Source: Betaproteobacteria bacterium
GTDB taxonomy: Bacteria; Pseudomonadota; Gammaproteobacteria; Burkholderiales; SG8-41
Assembly (NCBI GenBank): GCA_020028375.1
Contig: JAHZNX010000045.1
Coordinates: 1 to 11,122, forward strand
Direction of reading: 5' to 3'
Length of the DNA: 11,122 nt
A program made the translations under genes and the position numbers. The notes below the pieces were generated by a model that saw only the letters and a list, made by a program, of their open reading frames with translations, was not told the DNA's origin and ran no database searches. Below are positions 1-6,713 of the stretch, piece after piece. The number at the start of each line of letters is the position of its first letter. The stretch's first letter is position 1.

Positions 1-347
1 CGCTCGTCGGCATGGCCCTCGATGCGCATTTTCGTGCCGGGATTCTGCTGCAGGTAGCGGGCGTGCGCCGTGACCAGCGGCCGGAACTCATCCTTGACCA
101 GGTTGGAGTCGAAATCGAAGAAAACGCTGCGCTTGGACAGGATATTGCTGGGGTCCCTGAGCGCCGCGGCTCCCAGCGGCTTGTCCACGAGCGGCCTGGT
201 ATCGGGCTTGGCGGGCACGGGCCCGGGCGGCCCGACCGGTTTTCCGCGATCCTCGACCGCGGCGCCGGGTTGTTCACTCGGAGCGGTGGCGCAGCCTGCA
301 AGCGCCAGCAGGAAAACAATCACCGTTGCTGTCAGGAGTCTGTTCAT
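1..347 (-). CDS. pal: Peptidoglycan-associated lipoprotein Pal, partial (C-terminus beyond the window)
   Basis: Outer-membrane lipoprotein of the Tol-Pal complex that binds peptidoglycan through an OmpA-like domain and is the partner of TolB and TolA. The start is the ATG at 347-345, with GAGG nine bases upstream. Residues 1-18 are a lipoprotein signal peptide with a lipobox ending L-A-G-C, so Cys19 is the expected lipidation site. A Pro/Ala-rich linker follows (about residues 20-60). The OmpA-like fold then begins with a V-F-F-D-F-D-S-N segment near residue 80, and the conserved E-G-H-A-D-E-R motif is reached just before the window edge, about residue 115 of an expected 165-180. It lies 23 bp downstream of tolB and is the last Tol gene visible; cpoB/ybgF would be expected next but lies outside. 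Identification is secure from motifs and position; only the missing C-terminus is unseen. Confidence 0.97.
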   Translation of the reverse strand, partial: MNRLLTATVIVFLLALAGCATAPSEQPGAAVEDRGKPVGPPGPVPAKPDTRPLVDKPLGAAALRDPSNILSKRSVFFDFDSNLVKDEFRPLVTAHARYLQQNPGTKMRIEGHADE

Positions 348-370
348 GGCGTGGTACCTCGCATGAGTTG

Positions 371-1666
371 TCACTTCGGATAGGGGCCCCATGCCGGCTC
401 GCGGACGTCGCCGGCTTCTTCGGTCAACCGCTGCTTCACGCGGCCGTCGCTCGAGACCGCGGACAACACGCCGCGCCCCTTCACCTCGGTCGCGTAGAGA
501 ATCATCCGTCCGTTCGGCGCGAAGCTCGGCGACTCGTCGATGACGCCGTCGGTCAGCACCTGCACCTGCCGCGTCGTCAGGTCCTGCACGGCGACGTTGA
601 AGCGCCCGCCGTTCCTCTGTATGAACGTGAAGCTCTTGCCGTCGGGGCTGAAGCGCGGCGTCACGTTGTAGCTGCCCTCGAATGTGAGCCGGCGCGCTTC
701 GCCGCCCGTGACCGGCATGCCGTAGATCTGGGGACTGCCCCCGCGGTCGGAGGTGAACAGCATCTGTGCCCCGTCGGGCGAGAAGTTCGGCTCGGTATCG
801 ATGGCGGCGCTGAAGGTCATCCGCCGCGGCTCGCCCTTGCCTTCGCTGTTGATGAAATAGATCTGCGAGCCGCCTTCCTTGGAGAGCACGACGGCGAGAG
901 TCTTGCCGTCCGGCAACCAGGCGGGAGCGCTGTTGCTGCCCCAGTAGTTCGCCACGGCCTGGTACTGGCCCGTCGTCAGGGATTGCACGTAGACGACCGG
1001 CTTCTTGCGCTCCAGGGACACGTAGGCGAGGCGGTTGCCGTCGGGCGACCACGACGGCGAGAGGATCGGCTCGTCCGACCAGCGCACCGTCTGCGCGCCG
1101 TAGCCGTCGGCATCCGCGACCTGCAGCTCGTAGCGCTTGCCTTTCTTGACGATGTAGGCGACGCGGGTGCTGAACACGCCCTTGGCGCCGGTCAGCGCTT
1201 CGTAGATGACGTCGGCGATCCGGTGCGCGGTGAGCCGCAGCTGCGCCGTGTTCGCCGTGTAGGCAAAGCCCGCGAGCTGCGACTGCTTCGCGACGTCCAT
1301 CAGCCGGAATCGCACGTCGTAGCGGCCGTCCGACAGCGGCGTGATCGACCCGATCACGACCGCGTCCGCGCCGCGCGCGCGCCAGACCGGGTAATTCAAG
1401 TCCTGCGGCTCGTGCGGCAGGGGGTTCAACCCGCCGGAATCGACCATCCTGAACAGCCCGCTCCGCGTGAGGTCGGAGGCGATGACGGGCGTCACCGGCT
1501 GCGCGAGCCCCCCTTCGGCGCGGAACGGCACGACGGCGACGGGGAACTGGGTCGCGCCGGTGCCGATGATCTCGATGGTGAGGGCGGCGCGCGCGGAGGA
1601 AAGCGGCGCGAGCGGGACCAGCATGGCGACAGCGCAGAACAGGCGTTGCAGCCAGATCGTCTTCAT
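371..1666 (-). CDS. tolB: Tol-Pal system periplasmic beta-propeller protein TolB
   Basis: Periplasmic protein linking Pal to TolA and the inner-membrane TolQRA motor. The 431-residue length matches the family (about 430). A Sec signal peptide occupies roughly residues 1-27 (K3, hydrophobic core, S-A-R-A cleavage region), followed by the alpha/beta N-terminal domain that opens with A-L-T-I-E-I-I-G. The C-terminal half carries five PD40/WD40-like repeats, each with an S-P-D-G-type core (S-W-S-P-D-G, A-W-L-P-D-G, N-F-S-P-D-G, R-F-S-P-D-G, S-F-A-P-N-G), which build the propeller that binds Pal. I chose the ATG at 1666 because it puts K-T immediately before the hydrophobic core. An in-frame ATG at 1690 would add eight residues and has a better AGGGG ribosome site, so the start is uncertain. 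An 80-bp gap with a hairpin separates it from tolA. The stop is TGA at 373-371. Confidence 0.97.
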   Translation of the reverse strand: MKTIWLQRLFCAVAMLVPLAPLSSARAALTIEIIGTGATQFPVAVVPFRAEGGLAQPVTPVIASDLTRSGLFRMVDSGGLNPLPHEPQDLNYPVWRARGADAVVIGSITPLSDGRYDVRFRLMDVAKQSQLAGFAYTANTAQLRLTAHRIADVIYEALTGAKGVFSTRVAYIVKKGKRYELQVADADGYGAQTVRWSDEPILSPSWSPDGNRLAYVSLERKKPVVYVQSLTTGQYQAVANYWGSNSAPAWLPDGKTLAVVLSKEGGSQIYFINSEGKGEPRRMTFSAAIDTEPNFSPDGAQMLFTSDRGGSPQIYGMPVTGGEARRLTFEGSYNVTPRFSPDGKSFTFIQRNGGRFNVAVQDLTTRQVQVLTDGVIDESPSFAPNGRMILYATEVKGRGVLSAVSSDGRVKQRLTEEAGDVREPAWGPYPK

Positions 1667-1707
1667 CGGGCGAATTATAGCGGTTGGCATTACCGTGCGC
1701 CCCTGCG

Positions 1708-1731
1708 GCGTGTCGCCGCACAGCGACACGC
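1708..1731 (-). other. Perfect 9-bp hairpin between tolA and tolB
   Basis: GCGTGTCGC at 1708-1716 pairs perfectly with GCGACACGC at 1723-1731 around a 6-base loop. It lies in the 80-bp gap after the tolA stop and before the tolB start. No T-run follows on the minus strand, so it is not a canonical intrinsic terminator. It could act as a 3' end stabiliser for the upstream mRNA or as a partial attenuator that sets tolB-pal expression; both roles are inference. Confidence 0.5.
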
Positions 1732-1746
1732 GCCGGCGCGCCGGGT

Positions 1747-2546
1747 CTATTCTTTGGGCCGGAATTTCAGGTTGAGTTCCCGAAACTCCCTCATGAGCCC
1801 CGACTCCGGGGGCGGGAGCGGCAGGGGCTGCGCCCGTCGGATGGCGCGCTCCACCGCGCTGTCCCACGGCGCCTGCCCGCTCGCCTTGCGATTCCTCACG
1901 TCGAGCACCTCGCCGCCCGGCAGCACGACGACGTCGAACTCCACCTCGGGGTTGCCCTGCAGGCCGGGTGGCTCGATGATGAAGCGCCTGATCCGGTCGG
2001 CGATGCGGCGCTTGTACTCGTCCACCAGCCGCGCCTGCGCCGCGGCCTGGCTCTGGGCGATCTTTTTCAGCGCCTCGTCCTGCTCGCGCGCGAGCTGCTC
2101 CGCGGCCTCCTTCGCCTGCTGCTGCTTCAGCGCTGCGAGCCGCGCCTGTTCTTCCTTTTTCTTCTTCTCGGCAAGCTCCCGTTCCTCGCGCTTCTTCTTT
2201 TCCGCAAGCTCCTTTTCCTTCGCCTTGCGCTCTTTTTCCTTCTTCTCCTCCGCGGCGATATCGGCCTTGGGCGGGGGCTTGGTCTCGACTTTGGGCACGG
2301 GCTTGGGCTCGACCTTGGGTGGCGGCATCGGCTCGGCCTTGGGCACCGGTTTCGGCTCGACCGTCGGCGGCGGGGGCGCTGGCTTGGGCGCCGGCAGGTT
2401 GCTCCAGAGCTCCGCCACCAGCGGAGGCGCCTCGCGCTTCTGCCAGGAAACGCCGAAGACGAGCAGCGCGAAGAACATCAGGTGCATCACCAGCGTGAGC
2501 GCGCCGGAGATTGCCTTCTCGTTCGGGGATTCGTAGGCGTAGGCCA

Positions 2547-2550
<4 letters not shown>
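1747..2550 (-). CDS. tolA: Tol-Pal system inner-membrane spanning protein TolA
   Basis: Trans-periplasmic protein of the Tol motor, anchored beside TolQ/TolR and reaching TolB and Pal at the outer membrane. The 267 residues show the three-domain plan. An N-terminal membrane anchor lies at about residues 14-36. Next come a Pro/Lys-rich stretch with four octapeptides (residues 64-95) and a highly charged Lys/Glu/Ala helix (about 100-178). The C-terminal globular domain (about 175-267) resembles TonB/TolA C-termini, with E-V-E-F-D-V-V-V-L-P-G-G-E-V and P-W-D-S-A-V-E-R-A-I. It is much shorter than E. coli TolA (about 421), mainly in the helical domain. The start ATG at 2550 overlaps the tolR TGA as ATGA, implying coupling; a second ATG follows at once (2547). 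The stop is TAG at 1749-1747. Low sequence conservation is normal for TolA, but the architecture and neighbours make the call secure. Confidence 0.95.
2266..2361 (-). repeat. Four 24-bp units coding Pro/Lys octapeptides in tolA
   Basis: Residues 64-95 of TolA read VEPKPVPK, AEPMPPPK, VEPKPVPK, VETKPPPK, an eight-residue repeat with an alternating 16-residue super-period. It sits between the membrane anchor and the charged helix and probably forms an extended polyproline segment like the one in TonB. The units are imperfect at DNA level, so they are an old duplication and not a fresh microsatellite. Confidence 0.8.
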
Positions 2551-2972
<422 letters not shown>

Positions 2973-2979
2973 TGTGTCT

Positions 2980-3224
2980 CTCCCACCACCCCCGCCGCTT
3001 CGCTGTGCGACCCCATCCGTCCCGCCGCGCTGCATCGCGGCGGTCGTTCGCCGGCTCGGAGACATGCTCCTCGAATTCCCGGCTCACCCTCAGGCAGGAG
3101 GGGAATCAACCAATACTCCCCTCCTTTTCAAGGAGGGGTGGATGCGAAGCAGACGGGGTGGTTACATATTGCTCACTCCCACCACCCCTTCGCTACGCGA
3201 CACCCTCGTCGGGCAGGAGGGGAG
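2980..3224. repeat. Mosaic inverted/direct repeat filling the tolQ-tolR gap
   Basis: The 257-bp gap holds no convincing gene. It contains two copies of one unit in the same orientation: copy A at 3176-3224 (starts CTCCCACCACCCCTTCGCTA, ends GGGCAGGAGGGGAG) and copy B at 2980-3104 (starts CTCCCACCACCCCCGCCGCT, ends AGGCAGGAGGGGA), with about 70 extra bases inside copy B. Between them lies an opposite-facing segment that begins with a perfect 9-bp hairpin (CCCCTCCTT 3118-3126, loop TTC, AAGGAGGGG 3130-3138). Its GGGGTGGT at 3155-3162 can pair with ACCACCCC at 3181-3188. From memory, this CCCCTCCTT...AAGGAGGGG plus GGGGTGGT pattern is a dispersed intergenic repeat seen in many bacterial genomes. 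I see no transposase or target-site duplication here. Confidence 0.8.
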
Positions 3225-3229
3225 TTCAT

Positions 3230-3910
3230 TTAGTGCGCCTGGCGCTGCAGGATATTGGAGAACTCCGCCATGAAGGATTCGCAGCGCGTGGAGAAGCGGT
3301 TGATGTCCCCGGCGAAGCGGTTGTAGGCGATCACCGCCGGGATCGCCGCGAACAGGCCCATGGCGGTGGCGATCAGCGCCTCCGCGATTCCCGGAGCCAC
3401 CGCGCCGAGCGTCGCCTGCGCGACGTTGGCGAGGCTGCGGAACGAGTTCATGATCCCCCAGACCGTGCCGAACAGCCCGATGTAGGGGCTGACCGAGCCG
3501 ACCGAGGCGAGGAACGGGAGGTAGGACTCGAGCCAATCCATCTCGCGCTGATAGGTCGCCCGCATCGCGCGCCGCACCCCGTCCATGACGTTCGCGACAT
3601 CCATGTCGGGCTTGCGCAGCTTGACGAACTCGCGGAAGCCCGATTCGAAGATGCGCTCGAGACTGCCGACGGAATGGCGCTTCTCGACCGAACGCTGGTA
3701 GAGGTCGGTCAAGGCGGTCCCGCTCCAGAACTTCCTCTCGAATTCGTCCGCAAGCCGGGCGGCGCGGCTCAAGCTGAACATCTTGAGGAAGATGTGGTAC
3801 CACGACAGGAGGGAGGCGAGCACGAGTATCAACATGACGATCTGCACCAGCACGCTCGCCCCGGTGACGAGCGAGAGCACCGACATGTCGTGGGTCACGG
3901 TGGGATTCAC
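3230..3910 (-). CDS. tolQ: Tol-Pal system proton channel subunit TolQ (ExbB/MotA family)
   Basis: Inner-membrane subunit that, with TolR, uses the proton motive force to drive TolA. It has 226 residues (E. coli about 230). There are three membrane segments: about 15-38, about 130-156 (S-P-Y-I-G-L-F-G-T-V-W-G-I) and about 170-196 (I-A-E-A-L-I-A-T-A-M-G-L-F-A-A-I-P-A-V). A large cytoplasmic loop lies between the first two. Thr149 and Thr182 sit at the positions of the channel-lining threonines known in the family (Thr145 and Thr178 in E. coli). The start is taken as GTG at 3910, which overlaps the ybgC TGA as GTGA and has AGGA eight bases upstream; ATG at 3886 is an alternative with a poor ribosome site. 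The stop is TAA at 3232-3230. Downstream, the usual short step to tolR is replaced by repeat DNA. Confidence 0.97.
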   Translation of the reverse strand: MNPTVTHDMSVLSLVTGASVLVQIVMLILVLASLLSWYHIFLKMFSLSRAARLADEFERKFWSGTALTDLYQRSVEKRHSVGSLERIFESGFREFVKLRKPDMDVANVMDGVRRAMRATYQREMDWLESYLPFLASVGSVSPYIGLFGTVWGIMNSFRSLANVAQATLGAVAPGIAEALIATAMGLFAAIPAVIAYNRFAGDINRFSTRCESFMAEFSNILQRQAH

Positions 3911-4395
3911 GCGCTGTTTCCTATTTTGGCGACAATTGGCTCCGGTATTCTAACGGGCCTGAACGTCGACGTGTTGACGCAGCCAATGCGCACGCTTGCC
4001 GCCACGAGCTGCTCCGCGCCCCGCGCAACGCCCTGCTTCAAGATGATTTGTCCGGCTCCGAGCCTCTCGAGTTCCACCGTCACGGTGAGCTCGTCGTTGA
4101 AGGCGGCCGGCCGGAGGTATTCGATCGTGAGCGAGCTCACGACGAACACCACGCCGTGCTCGCGCGCGAGCGCCGTCTGGTCGAAGCCGAGCGCGCGCAG
4201 CCACTCGGTGCGCGCGCGCTCCATGAACTTCAGGTAATTCGCGTAATAGACCACCCCGCCGAGGTCGGTGTCCTCGTAGTAGACGCGCACTGGCCAGGTG
4301 AAGCCGCGGGGCGTCGAGTGTCCCTTCGATCCTTCGACGAGCTCAGGACTCAAAACGGGCTGGGTGGCGAGTGACGGGCGCTTGGGGCGCATCAC
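3907..4395 (-). CDS. ybgC: Tol-Pal associated acyl-CoA thioesterase YbgC (hotdog fold)
   Basis: Cytoplasmic thioesterase of the 4-hydroxybenzoyl-CoA thioesterase/YbgC family, encoded at the head of tol-pal operons and thought to act on acyl-CoA or acyl-ACP in phospholipid metabolism. The core begins at about residue 34 with W-P-V-R-V-Y-Y-E-D-T-D; the second Asp of D-T-D (residue 44) is at the family's catalytic position. G-G-V-V-Y-Y-A-N-Y and E-R-A-R-T-E-W-L follow, as expected. The predicted protein has 162 residues, about 28 more than E. coli YbgC. The excess is N-terminal, and part of it is encoded by a dispersed repeat (S-P-E-L-V-E-G-S). I start at GTG 4395, which overlaps the ruvB TGA; ATG at 4392 is the next codon and equally possible. 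No usable start lies between the repeat and the conserved core except TTG at 4353, upstream of the repeat, so the repeat is probably translated. The stop overlaps the tolQ start. Confidence 0.93.
   Translation of the reverse strand: MMRPKRPSLATQPVLSPELVEGSKGHSTPRGFTWPVRVYYEDTDLGGVVYYANYLKFMERARTEWLRALGFDQTALAREHGVVFVVSSLTIEYLRPAAFNDELTVTVELERLGAGQIILKQGVARGAEQLVAASVRIGCVNTSTFRPVRIPEPIVAKIGNSA
4323..4349. repeat. Short dispersed repeat (CCTTCGACGAGCTCAGGAC type) within ybgC
   Basis: The plus strand carries CCTTCGACGAGCTCAGGAC at 4331-4349, preceded by CCTTCGAT at 4323-4330. It closely resembles the CCTTCGACAAGCTCAGGAC motif I recall as a widespread intergenic element of Proteobacteria, whose translation gives the familiar S-P-E-L-V-E-G string. 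Here it falls in frame within the first 25 codons of ybgC. It contains the palindrome GAGCTC and has complementary TCCT/AGGA ends. Only one copy is seen in this window, so its repeat status rests on recognition and not on counting. Confidence 0.7.
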
Positions 4396-5438
4396 TCTTT
4401 GGGCTTTTCCCAGAGGTCCGGAGTGCCGGAACGGGCGGGCTGCGGGAGGCCGAAGTGGCGGTAGGCGGACACGGTCGCCATGCGGCCGCGGAGCGTCCGC
4501 TGCAGGTAGCCCTGCTGGATGAGGTAGGGCTCGAGCACGTCCTCGATGGTGTCGCGCTCCTCGCCGATCGCCGCGGCGAGATTCTCCACGCCGACCGGGC
4601 CGCCGGCGAACTTCTCGATCACGGCGAGGAGGAGCTTGCGGTCCATGACATCGAGCCCGATCGCGTCCACGTCGAGGAGTTTCAGCGCGCCATCCGCCAC
4701 CTCCCGCGTCACCTTGCCCTTCGCCTTCACCTCGGCGTAGTCGCGCACGCGGCGCAGCAGGCGGTTGGCGACGCGCGGCGTCCCGCGCGAGCGGCCGGCG
4801 ATCTCGTGCGCGCCTTCGGCGCTCACCTCGACCCCGAGCAGCTTCGCCGAGCGCTGCACGATGCGTTTCAGCTCCTCCAGCGAGTAGAACTCGAGCCGCG
4901 CCACGATCCCGAAGCGGTCGCGCAGCGGGTTGGTGAGCATGCCCGCGCGCGTGGTCGCGCCGACCAGCGTGAACGCCGGCAGGTCGAGCTTGACCGAGCG
5001 GGCGGCGGGCCCCTCGCCGATCATGATGTCGATCTGGTAGTCCTCGAGCGCGGGGTAGAGGATCTCCTCCACCACCGGCGGCAGGCGGTGGATTTCGTCG
5101 ATGAACAGCACGTCGTTCGGTTCGAGGTTGGTCAAGATCGCGGCGAGGTCGCCCGGGCGCTCGAGCACCGGTCCCGAGGTGTGGCGGAGATTGACGCCGA
5201 TCTCGCGCGCGATGATGTGCGCGAGCGTGGTCTTGCCGAGCCCCGGCGGGCCGAAGAGCAGGACGTGATCGAGCGCTTCCTTGCGCCGGCGCGCGGCCTC
5301 GATGAAGACCGAAAGCTGGCCGCGGATCTTTTCCTGCCCGATGTATTCCTCGAGCAGCTTCGGCCGCAGCGTGCGTTCGAGCGCCTCTTCCTGCGCCGAG
5401 GCCGGGGCGGTGGAGATCAGTCGGTCGGTCTCTATCAT
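4392..5438 (-). CDS. ruvB: Holliday junction branch migration ATPase RuvB
   Basis: Hexameric AAA+ motor that, loaded by RuvA, drives branch migration of Holliday junctions. It has 348 residues, a typical length. Walker A is GPPGLGKT at residues 63-70, Walker B is L-F-I-D-E-I-H at 111-117, and the sensor-1 region is G-A-T-T-R-A-G at 160-166. R-D-R-F-G (173-177) carries the arginine-finger region, and sensor 2 lies in G-T-P-R-V-A-N-R-L-L-R-R (219-230). The C-terminal winged helix (about 255-335) includes G-G-P-V-G-V-E-N-L and Y-L-Q-R-T-L-R-G-R. The start is ATG at 5438; no clear ribosome site precedes it, only a repeat array, which suggests that translation depends on coupling or on a weak site. 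The stop TGA overlaps the ybgC start as GTGA. It sits 100 bp downstream of ruvA. Confidence 0.98.
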   Translation of the reverse strand: MIETDRLISTAPASAQEEALERTLRPKLLEEYIGQEKIRGQLSVFIEAARRRKEALDHVLLFGPPGLGKTTLAHIIAREIGVNLRHTSGPVLERPGDLAAILTNLEPNDVLFIDEIHRLPPVVEEILYPALEDYQIDIMIGEGPAARSVKLDLPAFTLVGATTRAGMLTNPLRDRFGIVARLEFYSLEELKRIVQRSAKLLGVEVSAEGAHEIAGRSRGTPRVANRLLRRVRDYAEVKAKGKVTREVADGALKLLDVDAIGLDVMDRKLLLAVIEKFAGGPVGVENLAAAIGEERDTIEDVLEPYLIQQGYLQRTLRGRMATVSAYRHFGLPQPARSGTPDLWEKPKE

Positions 5439-5448
5439 TCAGAACCAG

Positions 5449-5543
5449 TAATGGGTGATGGGTGATGGGTGATGGGTTTCAAGATCTCGGGTTTCGCTTG
5501 CGGATGCTGCTCACGCATTACTCATTACCTATTACCCATTACG
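5449..5543. repeat. Inverted arrays of heptanucleotide repeats between ruvA and ruvB
   Basis: The left arm (5449-5476) is four heptamers: TAATGGG and three TGATGGG. The right arm (5516-5543) is CATTACT, CATTACC, TATTACC, CATTACG, i.e. diverged copies of the complementary unit. The two arms face each other across about 40 bases, so the transcript could fold into a long hairpin helped by G-U pairs; 22 of 28 positions match when the arms are aligned. The right arm includes the ruvA stop codon (5539-5541). No T-run follows, so it is not a normal terminator. Confidence 0.85.
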
Positions 5544-6117
5544 ACTTCGACAGGAGCTTGAGCGCCTGCCGTATGCCGTCGGCAACCGCGGTACCGCCGG
5601 GTATCTGCTTGAGCGCCCACCCCGCTTCGCGCTCATTATAGCCAAGCGCCAGCAGCGCATTGGTGATGTCGGCCGCCTGCCCGTCGCCCTTTGCGGCGGC
5701 CGAGGCGACCGCCACCGCGTCGAGCTTGTCGCGCAGCTCCAGCAGCAGGCGCTCCGCCGTCTTCTTGCCGATGCCAGGTATCGTCGTGAGCCGGCCGCTG
5801 TCCTGCGAGGCTACGGCCTCGCGCAGATCGGCGACCGAGAGGCCGGACAGCACCGAGAGCGCCGTGCGCGCGCCGATGCCGGATATGCGGAGCAGCTGGC
5901 GGAACGCCCGCCGCTCGGGGTCGGTGGCGAATCCGAAGAGCTGGTGCGCATCCTCGCGCACGACGAGGTGTGTGTAGAGCGCGACTTCCGCGCCGGTCGC
6001 GGGCAGCTGGTAGAAGGTGCTCATCGGGACGTCGAGCTCGTATCCCACGCCCTGCACGTCCACGACGATCTGGGGCGGGTGCTTCTCGAGGAGCTTGCCG
6101 TGGATGCGCCCGATCAT
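5539..6117 (-). CDS. ruvA: Holliday junction DNA-binding protein RuvA
   Basis: Tetrameric protein that binds four-way junctions and loads RuvB. It has 192 residues (E. coli 203). Domain I is the OB-fold, starting M-I-G-R-I-H-G-K-L-L-E-K. Domain II holds two helix-hairpin-helix motifs, I-S-G-I-G-A-R-T-A near residue 78-86 and I-P-G-I-G-K-K-T-A-E-R near 113-123, which contact the DNA backbone. Domain III (about 148-192), after an Ala-rich linker, is the RuvB-contacting three-helix bundle. The start is ATG at 6117, which matches the family N-terminus and has GGGGGT four bases upstream; a TTG at 6129 would add four residues that homologues lack. It lies 75 bp downstream of ruvC. The stop TAA (5541-5539) falls inside the heptamer repeat, so the repeat may have supplied the last base(s) of the gene. 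Confidence 0.98.
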   Translation of the reverse strand: MIGRIHGKLLEKHPPQIVVDVQGVGYELDVPMSTFYQLPATGAEVALYTHLVVREDAHQLFGFATDPERRAFRQLLRISGIGARTALSVLSGLSVADLREAVASQDSGRLTTIPGIGKKTAERLLLELRDKLDAVAVASAAAKGDGQAADITNALLALGYNEREAGWALKQIPGGTAVADGIRQALKLLSKS

Positions 6118-6192
6118 AGATACCCCCAAATGGAAAAAGCACTCAGGGATAGTCCTCGACTTTGGGCCGATCTGCGTGTAGTCATCGCCTTC

Positions 6193-6711
6193 TCAGACCA
6201 GGCGGCCGCGTTTCATGCGGAAGCCGGCCGTCGCGAGGCGCCCGAGCCCCTGCCCGCCGTGCGCGTGGCAGATCGCGCATGCCAGCGCGTCGGCGGCATC
6301 CGGGCTCGGATCGGCGCGGAGCAGCAGCAGCCGCCGCACCATGTCCTGCACCTGCCGCTTCTGCGCGTGGCCGTTGCCCACTACGGCCTGCTTCACCTGC
6401 AGCGCAGTGTACTCCGCGACCGGCAGCCCGTGCAGCACCGCGGCGCAAATCGCCGTGCCGCGCGCCTGGCCGAGCAGCAGCGTCGAACTGGGATTGACGT
6501 TGACGAAGACTTTCTCGATCGTGACCTGCGCCGGCCGGTGCTCGGCGATGACTTCGCCCAGCCCCTCGAGTATGGCCTTCAGGCGCCGGTCGAGCCCGGC
6601 GTCGGGTGTCCGTATGCGCCCGCTCGCGACGTAGGAGAGCTTGCTGCCGTTTTTGTCGATGACGCCAAAACCGGTCACGCGCAATCCAGGATCTATGCCC
6701 AGGATCCGAAT
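6193..6711 (-). CDS. ruvC: Holliday junction endonuclease RuvC (apparent ATT start)
   Basis: Dimeric RNase H-fold nuclease that cuts Holliday junctions symmetrically. Counting from ATT at 6711, the 172 residues place all four catalytic acids exactly as in E. coli RuvC: Asp7 in G-I-D-P-G, Glu66 in T-I-E-K-V, and Asp138 and Asp141 in S-P-D-A-A-D-A. No ATG, GTG or TTG lies between the end of yebC and the catalytic Asp7; the first canonical codon, TTG at 6684, would delete that residue. Betaproteobacterial RuvC proteins, as I recall them, begin M-R-I-L-G-I-D-P-G, which aligns the ATT with their initiator Met. GGAG lies eight bases upstream, at the end of yebC. CTG at 6717 and ACG at 6714 are less likely starts. 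The gap to the yebC stop is 2 bp. The stop is TGA at 6195-6193. Confidence 0.95.
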   Translation of the reverse strand: MRILGIDPGLRVTGFGVIDKNGSKLSYVASGRIRTPDAGLDRRLKAILEGLGEVIAEHRPAQVTIEKVFVNVNPSSTLLLGQARGTAICAAVLHGLPVAEYTALQVKQAVVGNGHAQKRQVQDMVRRLLLLRADPSPDAADALACAICHAHGGQGLGRLATAGFRMKRGRLV

Positions 6712-6713
6712 CG

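Noticed and set aside
1674..1679. A perfect TATAAT on the minus strand just before tolB
   Set aside because: The hexamer 17 bp upstream is GGGCGC, not a -35 box, and the transcript would begin at the ATG itself. It may be chance; an internal promoter is not supported.
326..2536. A 736-codon plus-strand open frame running antisense to tolB and tolA
   Set aside because: It mirrors two clear genes, has Arg/His/Leu- and Ser-rich composition typical of antisense frames in high-GC DNA, and shows no domain. The tolB/tolA frames explain the sequence fully.
2973..3087. N-terminally extended TolR starting at ATG 3065, or small genes in the tolQ-tolR gap
   Set aside because: The extra residues are low complexity, encoded by repeat DNA, and the ATG has its purine run only one base away. 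The 2972 start gives the normal TolR length with a well-placed ribosome site.
4371..5465. A 364-codon plus-strand open frame antisense to ruvB
   Set aside because: RuvB motifs on the other strand are complete; the antisense translation is His/Arg/Leu-rich with no recognisable fold.
6118..6192. Possible LexA/SOS operator ahead of ruvA
   Set aside because: I looked for CTG-N10-CAG on both strands of the ruvC-ruvA gap and found no match, so SOS control cannot be claimed from this sequence.
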